From assembly GCA_003194525.1 (NCBI GenBank), contig NBIV01000101.1, positions 186,001-250,000 of the forward strand: DNA of 64,000 nt. The letters are read 5' to 3'. A program made the translations under genes and the position numbers. The notes beneath the pieces are model-generated. The model searched no databases and was not told the DNA's origin. It saw nothing but the letters and a program-made list of their open reading frames with translations. This DNA is from Gracilariopsis chorda. Taxonomy: Eukaryota; Rhodophyta; Florideophyceae; Gracilariales; Gracilariaceae. Of this stretch, positions 40,641 through 51,855 are shown piece after piece. The stretch's first letter is position 1; each line of letters starts with the position of its first letter.

Positions 40641-41600
40641 TAGGCTAATTTGTCATTTATTTTGGCCCCCTGCGTCACCGTCTCGTGATGGCGCCCACAC
40701 ACTCCAATCTTTTGTATACTTAGAACGATAGTTTGTGTACTTGCGTGCTCTAAAGTCCAACTTTCACATAATGTTTCTGCAGCAAAAAGTAAAATATTCT
40801 CTTCAAATAGTTGCATATCGTCCGTAAAGTTCTGGTAACCATTCAATTCTACTACTTGCAGCGCATCATAGTAAGAAATAGCTACCCAAACCATGACCGA
40901 TCCACCTCCCATATTGCGTTGAGAAAACCATCTTGGTTCGGTAGGTACATCGTGCCAGTACATGCAGTTCATACCAGGGCCGTCCAAATTGAACTTCTTC
41001 TCATCCGCAAAAATAACTTTCTTCCAATCGATAGCCTCAGATTGAAGCTACTTTCTAGCAAACTTTACCCGTTTAATTTTGTGTGCCGCCTTCAGGTAAG
41101 GAGTTTTCATCATTTTTTTGTACTTCAGGTGTGGAACTTTGTGAAGTATGTGCTGTATTCGACGAGTTCTTACGTGGAGTTTCATGTATGGACAAATGTC
41201 ATTTGGACTGAGGTCTCTGGTTAGAGCTTTGCGAAGTATCCACCATTCTGTTTTTTTGTAAGCTTTCGTTTATTAGCTTGCAAATACTTTCGGCTGGATT
41301 TGTTCAAGTTGTTTAAGAATTTTTGCACGGCTCCCCTGGAGCGGTTGATAGCCTCTTCAATGTCTCTTTGGCTAAATTGCTAATGATGTAGAGCTAAAAT
41401 GACGCTTTTTCCCTTTCTGTAAGGACTTTGTGGCGGGGCATTTTTTGCAACTGTTGTTTAGACGTTCTTCGTTCAAGACTATGAAACCGTTTGGTGTCGT
41501 TCTAGTAGGCTCGGTTTCATTTACAAGTGGCAAAAAAGGGCGTCGAAGTACAGTAAACAAGTGTTTGGATTTATTGAATTTCGTGGATCTATTTTGCATT
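40640..41600 (-). pseudogene. Tc1-type transposase, N-terminal and central parts
   Basis: Starts near 41599 with a basic segment. It continues through HTH-like sequence with several stops into RKLFLRM-type and DGPGMNCMYWHDV, then GGGSVMVWVAISYY (the GGGSVMVWG block) and a frameshifted segment that should carry the second acid. Multiple stops make it inactive. Confidence 0.75.
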
Positions 41601-41777
41601 TCACATTGTATAGTCTACGTAAGTTCCTACTAGGGCTACTCTGCACTTTTGGCTTTCTTGGTGCCGTTAACTGTAATAGTCGTTACGCTCAGACGCACTA
41701 CTCCACCGTCGATCGGCCTTACTTTTCACGAGCAAGGCTGGTGGCTTGGTGGATTTATTTGAATTTCGGGGACTGTA

Positions 41778-42951
41778 GTAGGAAATTGTATGTAGCCTTT
41801 CATATTGGTCATAAACAATCCTATTGCTTCAGCCTTCGTTACAGTTTCTTATAACGTGTAATTGATGTTGTGATTGGCTAGGGCTGAATCCACATGTAGT
41901 AAAAAAAGTAAGATCTTACCCGATGAGCGTTAGGAGTTCAGTCTTGTTCAGCGAGTGGCGCTGCCCTGGGGACCGCCTCCAGAGCCTCATAAGGCTGGTT
42001 TTCAGGCAGCCAATCAGCCGTAAGAGTTCACCCTGCCACGGCGCCAAGCGCACAACATAGCCAACCACACAGCGCCAAGTACAGCTAGTCACGTTAAAAT
42101 CCAACTTGCACGCGTTTTTCCATGTTCTCGGTGATCCGGCGCAGAGCCCAAATCTGGCAGTGCGCTGTACGCACACTGCTTATCGCGCACGATTAGATTT
42201 CGTCTCCTCACCTCACCGCAGATTGTCACACCTGTTAGCATCTAACCTTTGGTCCTCCTTTTCGGCCTTGCATTTTCTCCCCGACCATTTACGCGTCTTG
42301 CACGCTGTTTATTCGCACTGTGCTCTACTATATATATTAACAGGATATTTAGTCTGATAATAATGTCAAACAGCAGTTTTTGATTCCAGTTCGCAGCGCT
42401 CTGCACTAATTGTAGATCAAAAGGGTACTTTGTTCATGTTTCGTCTTAGTAGTTTCTGTAGTTTGCTCTCTGTGCATTTGCGGTATCTTTTATTAGTCAT
42501 CTATCAATTTGTCAATGAGAACGCGGTTTGAACTCGTCACAGTTTGGTATCAGTTGCTCCTAAATTGAGGGTCGGTTGTTATAAATTTGTGCCGCCGTCA
42601 TGTGATCTCATGATTATGCTTTTTCAGAGTCTTTCAACAGTTCTGGTTTGGTTCCATACGCAAATACCTTTTAGTTTGATTGTAATGGCGTGAAATTATT
42701 CTTGTTTCTTTGAAGTGAGTGCTGTGCGTGAAAAAAAATGTAGTATTGTGAATGGTAGAGATAAAAAGAGAGTTTTGGTTTATTGTTCGATGGATGTAAG
42801 GCTTTTGTCGATGGCTTTATTAATGAGAGCTTTCAAAGTTTATGAATTGGTCATGGAGCTGCTTTCTTTTGCAATGAATTTTGGAATGGGTGGAGATGTT
42901 TGAGAACCAACTGTAGTGAGGCGCCTTGGCGTGAGCCTCTCGCATGATGTG
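41778..42951. other. No recognisable gene
   Basis: Intergenic AT-rich sequence with an 86-codon minus frame (41916-42176) of no recognised family. Confidence 0.45.
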
Positions 42952-43777
42952 TGAAGTGCAACGCCCTCAGGGAGGGATTCTTGGTACTTGAATGCTTTCC
43001 GGATATTATCGGTTGTGTAGTGTGTATATGAACTATGCCCCACAATGGTGGATATGGACACGTGGGACACGGTTTTGGGTCAATTGGTGGTTGGCCACAG
43101 TAGTGGATGTTGCCACGAAGTGTGGAGTATTTTAGTTGATTTTATTTATTATTTTCACAGCCATTTCTGGGAAGCTAGTACTAGTGCGACGGCGCGCTGC
43201 AGTCGCACGAGTAAATCTTCCCCAACAAAGGGACCCGAACTTGGGGAGTTGGCTCTAGTTGTTACCGCTTGCGCGCGTGCTCTACTCCTCCTTGGAGGGA
43301 AACGCCGTGAACCACGGGACATCTAACCCCCTTGCACATCTAAAGGGACCCATCACTGGGAGTCATATTATTCCAATTGCATTGGTGTTTCGCCCTGTAT
43401 AGGGATATTGTTACCGGCATCGCCGTTCGCCCCCGTCGCTCTCGCGACTCACTTCGTCCTCTTTTCCTCCTCTTCGCCCTTCCCTTTTCCCATTTTTAGG
43501 GTAGCACCTTCCGCTATCTGCGGCTCTCGTGTGCGCATCCCATCACACACCCCCACTTACGTGGAAACCTACCTCTGGCGAGGACGCATTCCCGCTCTTG
43601 CGGATACCGATTCTTGTCCTAAACCCTCTTGCGCTAGTCGCGAAGGTTGGCTTCGGTCTTACAAACCAGCTCCGCCGTGTCACCCCTAGAGGGGCTCTAC
43701 CCAACTGGGTTCACCTCGTGAGAGGAAGATCCCGAACGTCTTTCGGTGTTTTTCCCCCTTTGGGGCATTGTACCACA
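42952..43777 (+). repeat. Solo LTR of the hairpin family with extended 3' end
   Basis: 826 bp from TGAAGTGCAA to TTGTACCACA. A diverged second copy of the LTR's last about 60 bases follows, ending in another TTGCACCACA at 43885. No 5-bp duplication is found with either end. Its hairpins differ from the 16-kb copy mainly in loops: CCGTgaaccACGG (43305-43317), CCTCtggcGAGG (43572-43583), CCGCtcttGCGG (43592-43603). One stem changed on both arms: CCCCtagaGGGG (43683-43694) against CCTCtggGAGG. Confidence 0.85.
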
Positions 43778-43885
43778 CCTGATTACCGCGCCCACCTCAG
43801 GTGGCTCTGTTTACTGTTGCTACCCTACAGAGGAGGATCTCGAAAACCCCGTGTGTTTTTTTCCTTTTCACGGTATTGCACCACA
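43778..43885 (+). repeat. Diverged duplicate of the LTR 3' end
   Basis: GAGGAGGATCTCG ... GTGTTTTTTTCC ... ATTGCACCACA parallels the end of the family LTR. It begins with CCACCtcAGGTGG-type hairpin sequence not present in the 808-bp form. Confidence 0.5.
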
Positions 43886-45546
43886 CAATGGATTTGTTTT
43901 TGTTGAGGCACGGATTGAAAGTGCTTTTCGTTTTTGGTTCCATTTGTTTCCATACATCTTCGTTTTCTATCTTCGTGATTGGTAAGCCCAATATTTGGTT
44001 TCTAACTACTTCCAGGCGGCTATCCTGGCTTCTATCCTTTCCATAGAGAATAAGTGAGACGTGGTTTTGTAGTTGAGAAAGGCTCAAAGATGAAGGGAGC
44101 AGTATATGACCTTTGGAGATGGCTTCAACGGCGTCCTACATCAGTTCGTTCGAGCATTTGATGGCTATTAGACCTAATGAAGAAGCCCAGTGATGCGTTT
44201 TGACATATATGGCTTTCACATCCGCCCATGACAGATATGTTTTGACCTAGGCATCAATGTTCTTCTCAAGTTCTGTTGAATCACCAACGAGCTTTTGTGA
44301 CGAGCGTTGATTTCCCGTCCTGATATAACAAATAAGGTTCTATTTGTGGGTTCTCGCCATGGTTCTCCGCAGTTTTTGAGATATTCTGGAGATAATGCTT
44401 CCAAGTTATTCTGCCACTACGGTTCAAAGAATATTTTAAAGGGCATACGACTGCCGATAGTGTAGTTCAGAATCGCAGATTTAATGACAAGCTCTGGGAA
44501 TATTAAGGCACATCCAACGATATTACGACAACAAAAATTCTTGTATGGAGGGCTATAAGCACGAACAGGCCGCGAAAATAGTCTCTGAGCGTGTTGATGG
44601 GTTAGTGAGCCTTTCCAGGTTAACAAAGGACTTTCTACGGTTTTCATGCTCTCCCTCTTGGACACTTGGGTTCAAACTCATACCGCACCACGTCATATTG
44701 AATACCACTGCTTTTTGAAGACTTTCCTTACTTTTTATCTTCATAACAGGCCATTCCGATCCGTGTATTGCCTTTATCATGACGTCAAGTGACGTGAACT
44801 TGTTGACGGCTCCACGCTTTTCTCAACAAACTTAAAAAAACTGAAAGCCGTGTACTCTCGAATTAGATTGCACAGTACGTTCATAAGTGCTGGCAACTGG
44901 CAGGTTGATATATTCCATAGAGTAAAGCTTTGAGGTTTCAGAGCTTTTGATCATGCAGTGCTTCGCATCTGGTTCTGCCTCTGCATTATTGTATATATCT
45001 CTGATGGTTTCTTTCAGAGAGGAACCACTCTACAGGGAATATGTTGGCGATAAATGTGTTGGAGCTCCCCCTGTACCCAGGTCCTTGGAAACGGAACCAG
45101 TGCTGTACGGATTGACTACGGTAGAAAGAAATGACCATTAAGGAGCTCCTATGCTACAACAACCCCTGTGATCAAAATATATGTACAAAATATGGCCGAA
45201 AAAGAGTCATCAAATGTCCTAAAATGTGAGCGAATCTAAATGCCCAGAAAAGAACATAATTTGGCCAATAAGTAGCCAAGGAAACGGCGTTTAACTACGG
45301 CCGAAGAAGGAGCGCCTTCACAAGGCCCATATACACCCAAATGTGGGCCGAGTATGGTACAGTCGCTCACAGGGCCGTTATATATCCTTCAAATTACCAA
45401 GTAGACTACGTTGGCCCAAATGGCCTACTTTTCTCCGTAACTCTGCCAGTTTCGGTACGTAACAAAACTGGCCTGATTATTTCCTTGATATGAACAAGTT
45501 TATACGCCATGCAGGAAAAGTTTTGTGTCATACATTGGTCGAAATG
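43886..45546. other. No firm gene; possible decayed coding sequence on the minus strand
   Basis: Minus-strand frames between 44216 and 44780 look like pieces of one broken coding sequence, but no domain is recognised. Confidence 0.3.
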
Positions 45547-45907
45547 TGTAGAAGATCATCGATCCAATAAATATGGGCACGTAGAATGTGTGACAAAGAG
45601 GATGTGAAAGGAAATGTATTGTAGATTATCTTTATTGGAATAGAACATAATAGTTACAAACCAGTCTCCAGAACGGTATATAGGAGATCCCACTCTAATA
45701 AACAAGGTCTATAAAAGACCGCTTGCTTTGGACCAAGCAGGAAGTCTGAGGCAAGTTGGAACTTTAGAAGTCGACTTCACTCTTGAACTCGGCCAGAACT
45801 CTATCCCCAGCCACTTGCAGTCCGTCTACCACACAGTCCTGAACGTAGTCCATATTCTACATTACTAATACCATACAAAAGTAAGTACCTTTACTGCATG
45901 CACCACA
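45547..45907 (+). repeat. 5' LTR of the AT-rich gypsy element
   Basis: Starts TGTAGAAGATCAT and ends near CACCACA. It contains a TCTATAAAAGAC TATA box near 45710. Matches 52428-52789. Confidence 0.85.
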
Positions 45908-45909
45908 AG

Positions 45910-45925
45910 TGGTAGCATCGCATTA
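45910..45925 (+). promoter_or_regulatory. Primer binding site, probably initiator tRNA-Met
   Basis: TGGTAGCATCGC begins two bases after the LTR. Its first eight bases equal the complement of many initiator tRNA-Met 3' ends (TGGTAGCA). Confidence 0.55.
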
Positions 45926-45941
45926 ACTAATTCTATTCTAA

Positions 45942-46427
45942 GTGACGGGTAAAGAAGATAAATCTCATACTCTACAGGCGAATATCCAACAATTTGAATT
46001 ACCACCGTCACTTGGAGACAAACCAGAGGACATATATGAAGATGAAGATTCAGATTTCGAAGAAATATCAAGAGAAGAAATACCAATACCGAGGAATGAT
46101 AAAATCAACTACTGCAACTACTGCAATAAGTCGAAATCCGAAGCTACGTGGGGAGAGCGTAACCGCTCGCAGGCACACTACATATCATTTTCTAAGTCGT
46201 TCAACTTTACATTCTTCTGCGAGTACTGCTGGTGCTTGTTTAAGACTACCTTTGAATACTACGCGCATTTGCGCACGCTTGAACACATTAACAGTCGCAA
46301 ACGTGTGGCACAAGTGTATCGTGCCCCACGCAAATCTCAGAAAGCTCACCCACTAACCAAAACGATCGGTGCCTTGCCGCCGTTTGGTGTCATCAAGGAC
46401 ATTATCAAATCCTTAAAAAATCATTAA
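45942..46427 (+). CDS. Leader frame upstream of gag encoding a U1-like zinc finger
   Basis: An intact 161-codon frame between the primer site and gag, an unusual place for a gene in a Ty3/gypsy element. It begins right after a TAA, its first usable codon is GTG and it has no internal Met, so it may be a spliced exon, use a non-AUG start, or have lost its ATG. Residues 20-50 are acidic. A pair CNYC at 58-61 precedes a matrin/U1-type zinc finger, C-X2-C-X12-H-X5-H, with Cys93, Cys96, His109 and His115 (FFCEYCWCLFKTTFEYYAHL then RTLEH). The tail is basic. It could bind RNA or DNA. Its intactness contrasts with the broken gag and pol. Confidence 0.55.
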   Translation: MTGKEDKSHTLQANIQQFELPPSLGDKPEDIYEDEDSDFEEISREEIPIPRNDKINYCNYCNKSKSEATWGERNRSQAHYISFSKSFNFTFFCEYCWCLFKTTFEYYAHLRTLEHINSRKRVAQVYRAPRKSQKAHPLTKTIGALPPFGVIKDIIKSLKNH

Positions 46428-46632
46428 TATTAGACACTTTACACCTGCATCTAGTTAAGTAAAAGTTATTCATTCGTGCATTTACACTACTTGACTATCT
46501 TGCTATTACAGTACCTAACCACTAGAAAACGATTGCACGGCATACTTAAATGCTAGGTGCCAACGAATAGAAATCCTTAGTTAGTAGAGTACAATAAGTG
46601 TTCCAAGAGCAACCAAATCTTTTAAAAACGAT

Positions 46633-47435
46633 ATGGAAAATGAAATTATAGAACTACAGAATAGAGTTAATATTTTAGCTCAACAAATAAATCAGGTATG
46701 GCAAGTAAACAATCATTTAAGAACTCTAGTAAATCAAAATAATAATCAGTCTACTATACTAAAAGAATGAAAACCAGAAAAGTTTTCAAGTAAATATGTA
46801 AGGTCTTGGGTACAATCATTGGAAAATATTTTCTCTAACATAAATGAAGTAGTAAGTGAAGAAAAGGAAATTAAGTATGCTTTAAGCTTTATGAGTGGAC
46901 AAGCACTAGAATGGCGGGAGCTGATAAATATAAATAATGGAATTAATATTAATACCTTTGATGAGTTCCGAAGAAGACTATTAGAATACTTTGAACCCGC
47001 AAATAGAGAATTAAATGCGCGAAAAACATTATCAAATTTAAAGCTAATGGGAAAGTTCAACTCGGTTAGCTTATATAAAAAGAATTCACTAAATGGTTAT
47101 TACAAGTTCCAAATATGTCTGTACAAGAACAGCTATTTTGATATAGCAAGGGATTGAAGCATCACATTCGTATCGAACTTGAAACATCAGAGCCCAACCA
47201 ATTACAAGAAGCCATGAAGACTGCAGACAGAATGGATACTATTTACACATCCAACAGATTTAATTACGGTCATCATTCATACTGGGGAAAGCAACCAAAA
47301 CACGATAATATTCAAAAACCAACACCGATGGAAATAGGAAACATTCGAAAAAATAACAACAGAGGTAATCTTAATAATGAAGAAAGAAGGCAACATATGA
47401 AACAGAATTTATGCTTTAAGTGTCATAAACAAGGA
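46633..47435 (+). pseudogene. gag: Gag of the AT-rich gypsy element, disrupted
   Basis: ATG at 46633. A TGA at 46768-46770 splits off the first 45 codons. The retrotransposon-gag helical region follows (ALSFMSGQALEWRELI, FDEFRRRLLEYF). A frameshift lies near 47088 and a TGA at 47139-47141. The frame then runs on with LKHHIRIELE to the start of a zinc knuckle (CFKCHKQG), where a solo LTR of the other family is inserted at 47436. Confidence 0.8.
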
Positions 47436-48263
47436 TGTGGTGCAATGCCCCAAAGGGGAAAAACACCGAAAGACGTTCGGGATCTTCCTCTCACGAGGTG
47501 AACCCAGTTGGGTAGAGCCCTCCCAGAGGTGTCACGGCGAAGCCGGTTTGTAAGACCAGGGACACCTGTCGCGACTCGTGCAGGGAGGTGGGGGCGAAGA
47601 ATCGGTATCCGCGTGAGCGGGGGTGTGACCTTCAGTAGAGGTATGTTTCCACATAAGTGGGGGTGTGTGAGCAGATGCGCACACGAGGGCCGCCGATAGC
47701 GGGAGGTGCTACCCTAAAAAGGGGAAAAAGGAAGGGCGGAGAGGAGGAAGGAAGGACGAAGTGGGTCGCGAGAGCGACGAACAGATACGGCAATGCCGGT
47801 GGACAGGACTCCCTATACAGGGCGAAACACCAATATGATTGGAACAATTATACTCCCAAGGATGGGCTTCTTTAGATGTGCAAGGGGGTTAGATGTCCCG
47901 TGGTTTACGGCGTTTCCCTCCAAGGAGGAGTAGAGCACGCGCGCAAGCGGCAACAACTAGAGCCAATTCCCCAGGTTGGGGTCCCTTGTTGGGGAAGGTT
48001 TATTGGTGCGACGGCAGTGCGCCGTCGCACTAAGTACTAGCTTCCCAGAAATGGGTGTGAAAATAGTAAATAATATTAACTAAAATACTCCACATTTCGT
48101 GGCAACATCCACTACTGTGGCCAACCGCCAATTGGACCAAAACCGTGTCCCACGTGTCCATACCCACCATTGTGGGGCGTAGTTCATATACACACTACAC
48201 AACCGATAATATCGGGAAAACGATCAAGTACCTAGAATCCCTCCCTGAGGGCGTTGCACTTCA
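47436..48263 (-). repeat. Nested solo LTR of the hairpin family
   Basis: 828 bp in reverse orientation, TGTGGTGCAA ... TTGCACTTCA on the plus strand, flanked by perfect AAGGA duplications (47431-47435 and 48264-48268). It lies inside the gag zinc knuckle. Its internal region was lost by LTR-LTR recombination. Hairpins are present, for example CCACataaGTGG at 47649-47660 and CCGTggtttACGG at 47898-47910. Confidence 0.95.
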
Positions 48264-48268
48264 AAGGA

Positions 48269-48880
48269 TGTCGTCCTTGGAAACATAGGATGAACTATAA
48301 CCCAAAAAACTAAACAATCCGGGTTCGGAGAAGACAGCCAGCACCAAATCCGTCACAAATGTACAATACCAAAAAACAGAAAAAGACAAAAACAATAGAA
48401 AACGTTTACGAAATGGAAAACTCAATACCATTTCGTTATGTGCATTAAATAATAAACCAACGAAGAATAATCTTGTAGTCTTCAAAGGAGAATGTATAAC
48501 ATTGGATAAGATTGAAACTTGTAACATCTTAATAGATAGTGGTTGTGAGGAGGTTTGTACCTCAAAGAAATATGCTGATCAGCTTAAACTAAAATGAAAA
48601 ACAAGTAATATTAGAGCAGGATTATGGGATAGAACATTAATCACAGTGGACCTGTGTTTAGACGTTCTATTCATCAAAATTGGAGAAACTAAGTTTAACA
48701 TAAATCCTTTCATAGTGGATTTGATAGGATATGATGTTATTCTGGGAAAATCTTGGCTACAATAGTACAATCCACATATAAACTGGAAAACAAATTCAAT
48801 ACTTATTCATATTGATAGAAAGAACTTTATTCTCGACGCAGAACCTGTCAAAGGACAGTGCTCCCAAGTTCAACTTCTGC
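48269..48880 (+). pseudogene. Gag end and protease of the AT-rich gypsy element
   Basis: After the nested LTR the coding sequence resumes. The protease shows ILIDSGCEEVC (active-site DSG) near 48530 and VILGKSWL near 48740. TGA (48595-48597) and TAG (48763-48765) interrupt it. Confidence 0.75.
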
Positions 48881-50548
48881 TAAGTAAGAGACAGTTTGCT
48901 AAACTCGTACGGAGACAAAAGAGTAAAATATACCTTATGTTAATACAACCAAAAAGTAAAACGGGTAATACAAAGAAAGACAAAGTTGACCTAGACCCAA
49001 AAGATGATGAACTAGTAAAACTCTTAAAAGAATACCATGATGTATTCTCAGATGATTTACCAAAGGGATTACTACCCATAATAAAAATAGAAATGAAAAT
49101 TGTACTAAAAGAGGATGCTACACTTAAGATGGGACCAGTGTACGAACTATCTCGTGCAGAACTAGAAGAGATGAGAAATCAACTGGATCACTTATTAAGT
49201 CATGAATTTATAAGACCAAGTATTAGCCCATGGAGAAGCCCAGTTCTTTTCACAAGAAAACAAGGATGTCTCACTTCGAATGTGCGTGGACTATAAAGCA
49301 ATAAACAAAAAAACAATAAAAAACAATGTACCACTTCCCCGAATGGACGAGATTTGGGATCAACTAGGACATGCGAAGTACTTTACTACAATCGATTTGA
49401 GATCAGGATATAACCAAATCTGAAAAAGAGAAGAGGATATAACTAAAACTGCATTTCGTACAATATACTGCCATTTCGAATATCTTGTCACACCTTCTGG
49501 ACTAAGTACTGCTCCTGGTTACTTTCAAACATTAATTAACAATAGTTTTAGACCATTTTTAGACAAGTTCGTAATGGTCTACCTCGATGACATTTTAATT
49601 TACAGCACAACAAAGGAAAACCACTTAAAACAAATAAAACTTGTGCTATATATACTTAGAAAAGAAAACCTTTATCGTAAATCATCTAAATGCCACTTCA
49701 TGAAAGAGGAAGTAGAATATCTGGGTCATTTAATAACGACAGAAGGAATTAAAGTTGATAAAAAGAAGATTGAAGCAATAACCAAATGGCCAATACCAAA
49801 AACAGTCACAGATGTCCAAAGCTTCCTAGGTATCTGCAATTACTACAGGACGTTTGTTAAAGACTTTGCAAAAATAGCTAATCCTTTACCAGAACTTACA
49901 AAACAGAAAAATTATTTTATGTGGAAAAATGATCAACAAAAGGCATTTGATATACTGAAAAATAAACAAATAAGTGCAGCTATACTGAAATGTGCAGATC
50001 CTGCGCTTCCATATGAAGTAACAACAGATGCCTCCTCCCCGGTTTTAGGAGCAGTTCTATCTCAGAAAGACAAGAAATGGAAAAGACCAATAGCATACGC
50101 TTCTAAGCAACTTAACGAAGTAGAACAGAACTACTCTATAGGAGAAAGAGAACTGCTAGCTATCGTATTTGCACTGAAAACATGGAGATCATATTTACAT
50201 GGTTCTAAGTTTAAAATTCTAACTGACCATCATCCGCTTAAGTATTTAGAAACACAAAAGACGTTATCAAGAAAACAAGCAAGATGGGTTGAGTTCATGC
50301 AAGAGTTTGATTATACAATTTCACACATAAAAAGAAAAGAGAACAAAGTGGTTGATGCGCTCTCAAGAAAGAATATGGAAGTTCATAAAACCTCGTCTAG
50401 CATCATTAAGTCACTCTTAAATATGACAACAATAAAAAAATCCGATGATACTTTAACAGAACTGGAAAAAGGATACGGGAGCAGCTTACACTTCTCACAG
50501 ATACTTGAACATCCGAAAGAACCATACAAACGTATGGGAAAACGATAG
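48881..50548 (+). pseudogene. pol: Reverse transcriptase and RNase H of the AT-rich gypsy element
   Basis: RT motifs: VDYKAINKKT, TTIDLRSGYNQI (followed by TGA at 49421-49423), YLVTPSGL, MVYLDDILIYS near 49575, VEYLGHLI, FLGICNYYRTFV. RNase H: VTTDASSPVLGAVLSQ, YSIGERELLAIV, ILTDHHPLKYL, VVDALSRKN. One frameshift lies near 49265 and a TAG ends the long open part at 50546-50548. Catalytic residues of both domains are still visible. Confidence 0.85.
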
Positions 50549-51456
50549 TACTTTGAAAATCGCTTATGTGTACCAGAAGGAACAATACAAAGGACCATTC
50601 TTCAGGACAATCATTGCTCACTACAAAGAGGACATGGGTCTTATAAAAAAACCCTTTTAATAATCAGATAAAAATACTTTTGGGATACAAGGAAAGCGAT
50701 TTAAAGAGATTTATATCTGTGTGTGAAAAATGTCAAAAGGCAAAATCAATGAACAAGGCTATGCAAGGACTAATACAAATATTTCCACGTCTTGCACGAA
50801 AATGGGAAGTGATCTCAATGGACTTTATATTTCACTTACCAAAATGCAAAGAATATACTGGAATAATGGCTATTGTGGACAAACTCTCCAAAAGAGTACA
50901 TTTCATTCCACTCGATGAAAATAATAAGGCACCAGACATAGCCAACATATTCTACAAAGAAGTATATTGACATCATGGACTTCCAAGGGTCATCATATCA
51001 GATAGAGATAAGCGAGTTACAAGTATATTCTGGGATACCTTGATGAAACTTCTTAACATAAAACTAAACCTATGAACTTCATTCCATCCTAAAACTGATG
51101 GATAAACAGAAGGTATGTTTAGAAAATTAAAAGAAATGATACGATGCTATGTATACCACACTCATAAAGACTCGGAAAAGTACTTACCAGGTCTCGAATT
51201 TGTCTACAATAATCACGTAAATAGTACAACAACATTTACTCCATTCTTCTTAGAATATGGACCACACACAATCACAATAAACGATATTCTGGACAATGGT
51301 GAACGTAAAGAACAAACTGATATATCAAAGAAGTTTCTTAAAGAAATGAAGAAAGCAAACGAGATTGTAAAATATGCAATTGAAGTAGCAAGTATAAGAG
51401 ATGCAGACAATGGTAATCGTAGAATAAAAGATATACATTTTCGCATCGGAGACTAA
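50549..51456 (+). pseudogene. Integrase of the AT-rich gypsy element
   Basis: Carries the end of the zinc module (VCEKCQKAK), catalytic blocks VISMDFIFHLP and HHGLPRVIISDRD, and the HP-TDG-TE block with the catalytic Glu. It is broken by TAA at 50669-50671, TGA at 50968-50970, TGA at 51073-51075 and TAA at 51103-51105. Confidence 0.85.
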
Positions 51457-51477
51457 GTACTGTTATCTACAAAGAAT

Positions 51478-51732
51478 GTGATGATACCTAAAGCCCGATC
51501 AAGAAAGTTTACACCAAAGTTTATAGGACCGTTCAAAATCCTATCTTATAATAAATTACACACCTCCTACAAACTTGAACTTCCACAAGAATATAACTTA
51601 GTACATCACACTTTCCACATATCATTACTAAAAGAGGTTTGCAGTAGTTCTAACAGCAAGAAGAATATGGATATTCAAACATTCGTACCGAAGAAAACAC
51701 ATCTACATCCTACACTACGGGACACAGATTAA
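51478..51732 (+). pseudogene. Integrase C-terminal fold (GPF/Y type)
   Basis: KFTPKFIGPFKILSYNKLHT and LVHHTFHISLLKE match the integrase tail of Tf-type Ty3/gypsy elements. A further piece (to about 51855) may be a decayed chromodomain. Confidence 0.7.
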
Positions 51733-51855
51733 TAAACGATGAAGTACAATACCTTCTACGCATATGCCATGAAGAATCAGAAGACATATGGCTCAAGGAA
51801 TATGATACACGTATCACGACAAAGGTACTAGATACTTTCGAAGTCAAAACTTGAA

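Larger units (their letters stand above)
39136..41775 (-). mobile_element. Tc1/mariner element with IR/DR termini, carrying an insert
   Basis: The ends CACTGCCCGAAATTC and (reverse complement) CAGTCCCCGAAATTC are flanked by TA on both sides (39134-39135 and 41776-41777), the Tc1/mariner target. Each terminal region also has an inner repeat of the same core, CGAAATTCAA-xx-A-xx-TCCA, about 187 bases inward (outer 39142 and 41751-41768, inner 39329 and 41567-41583). This is the IR/DR layout of Tc1-like transposons. Transposase remains lie on the minus strand. Length is 2,640 bp, of which about 0.86 kb looks like a later insertion. Confidence 0.85.

Noticed and set aside
42947..43890. Target duplication for the LTR at 43 kb
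   Set aside because: ATGTG on the left matches neither possible right flank (CCTGA after 43777, CAATG after 43885).
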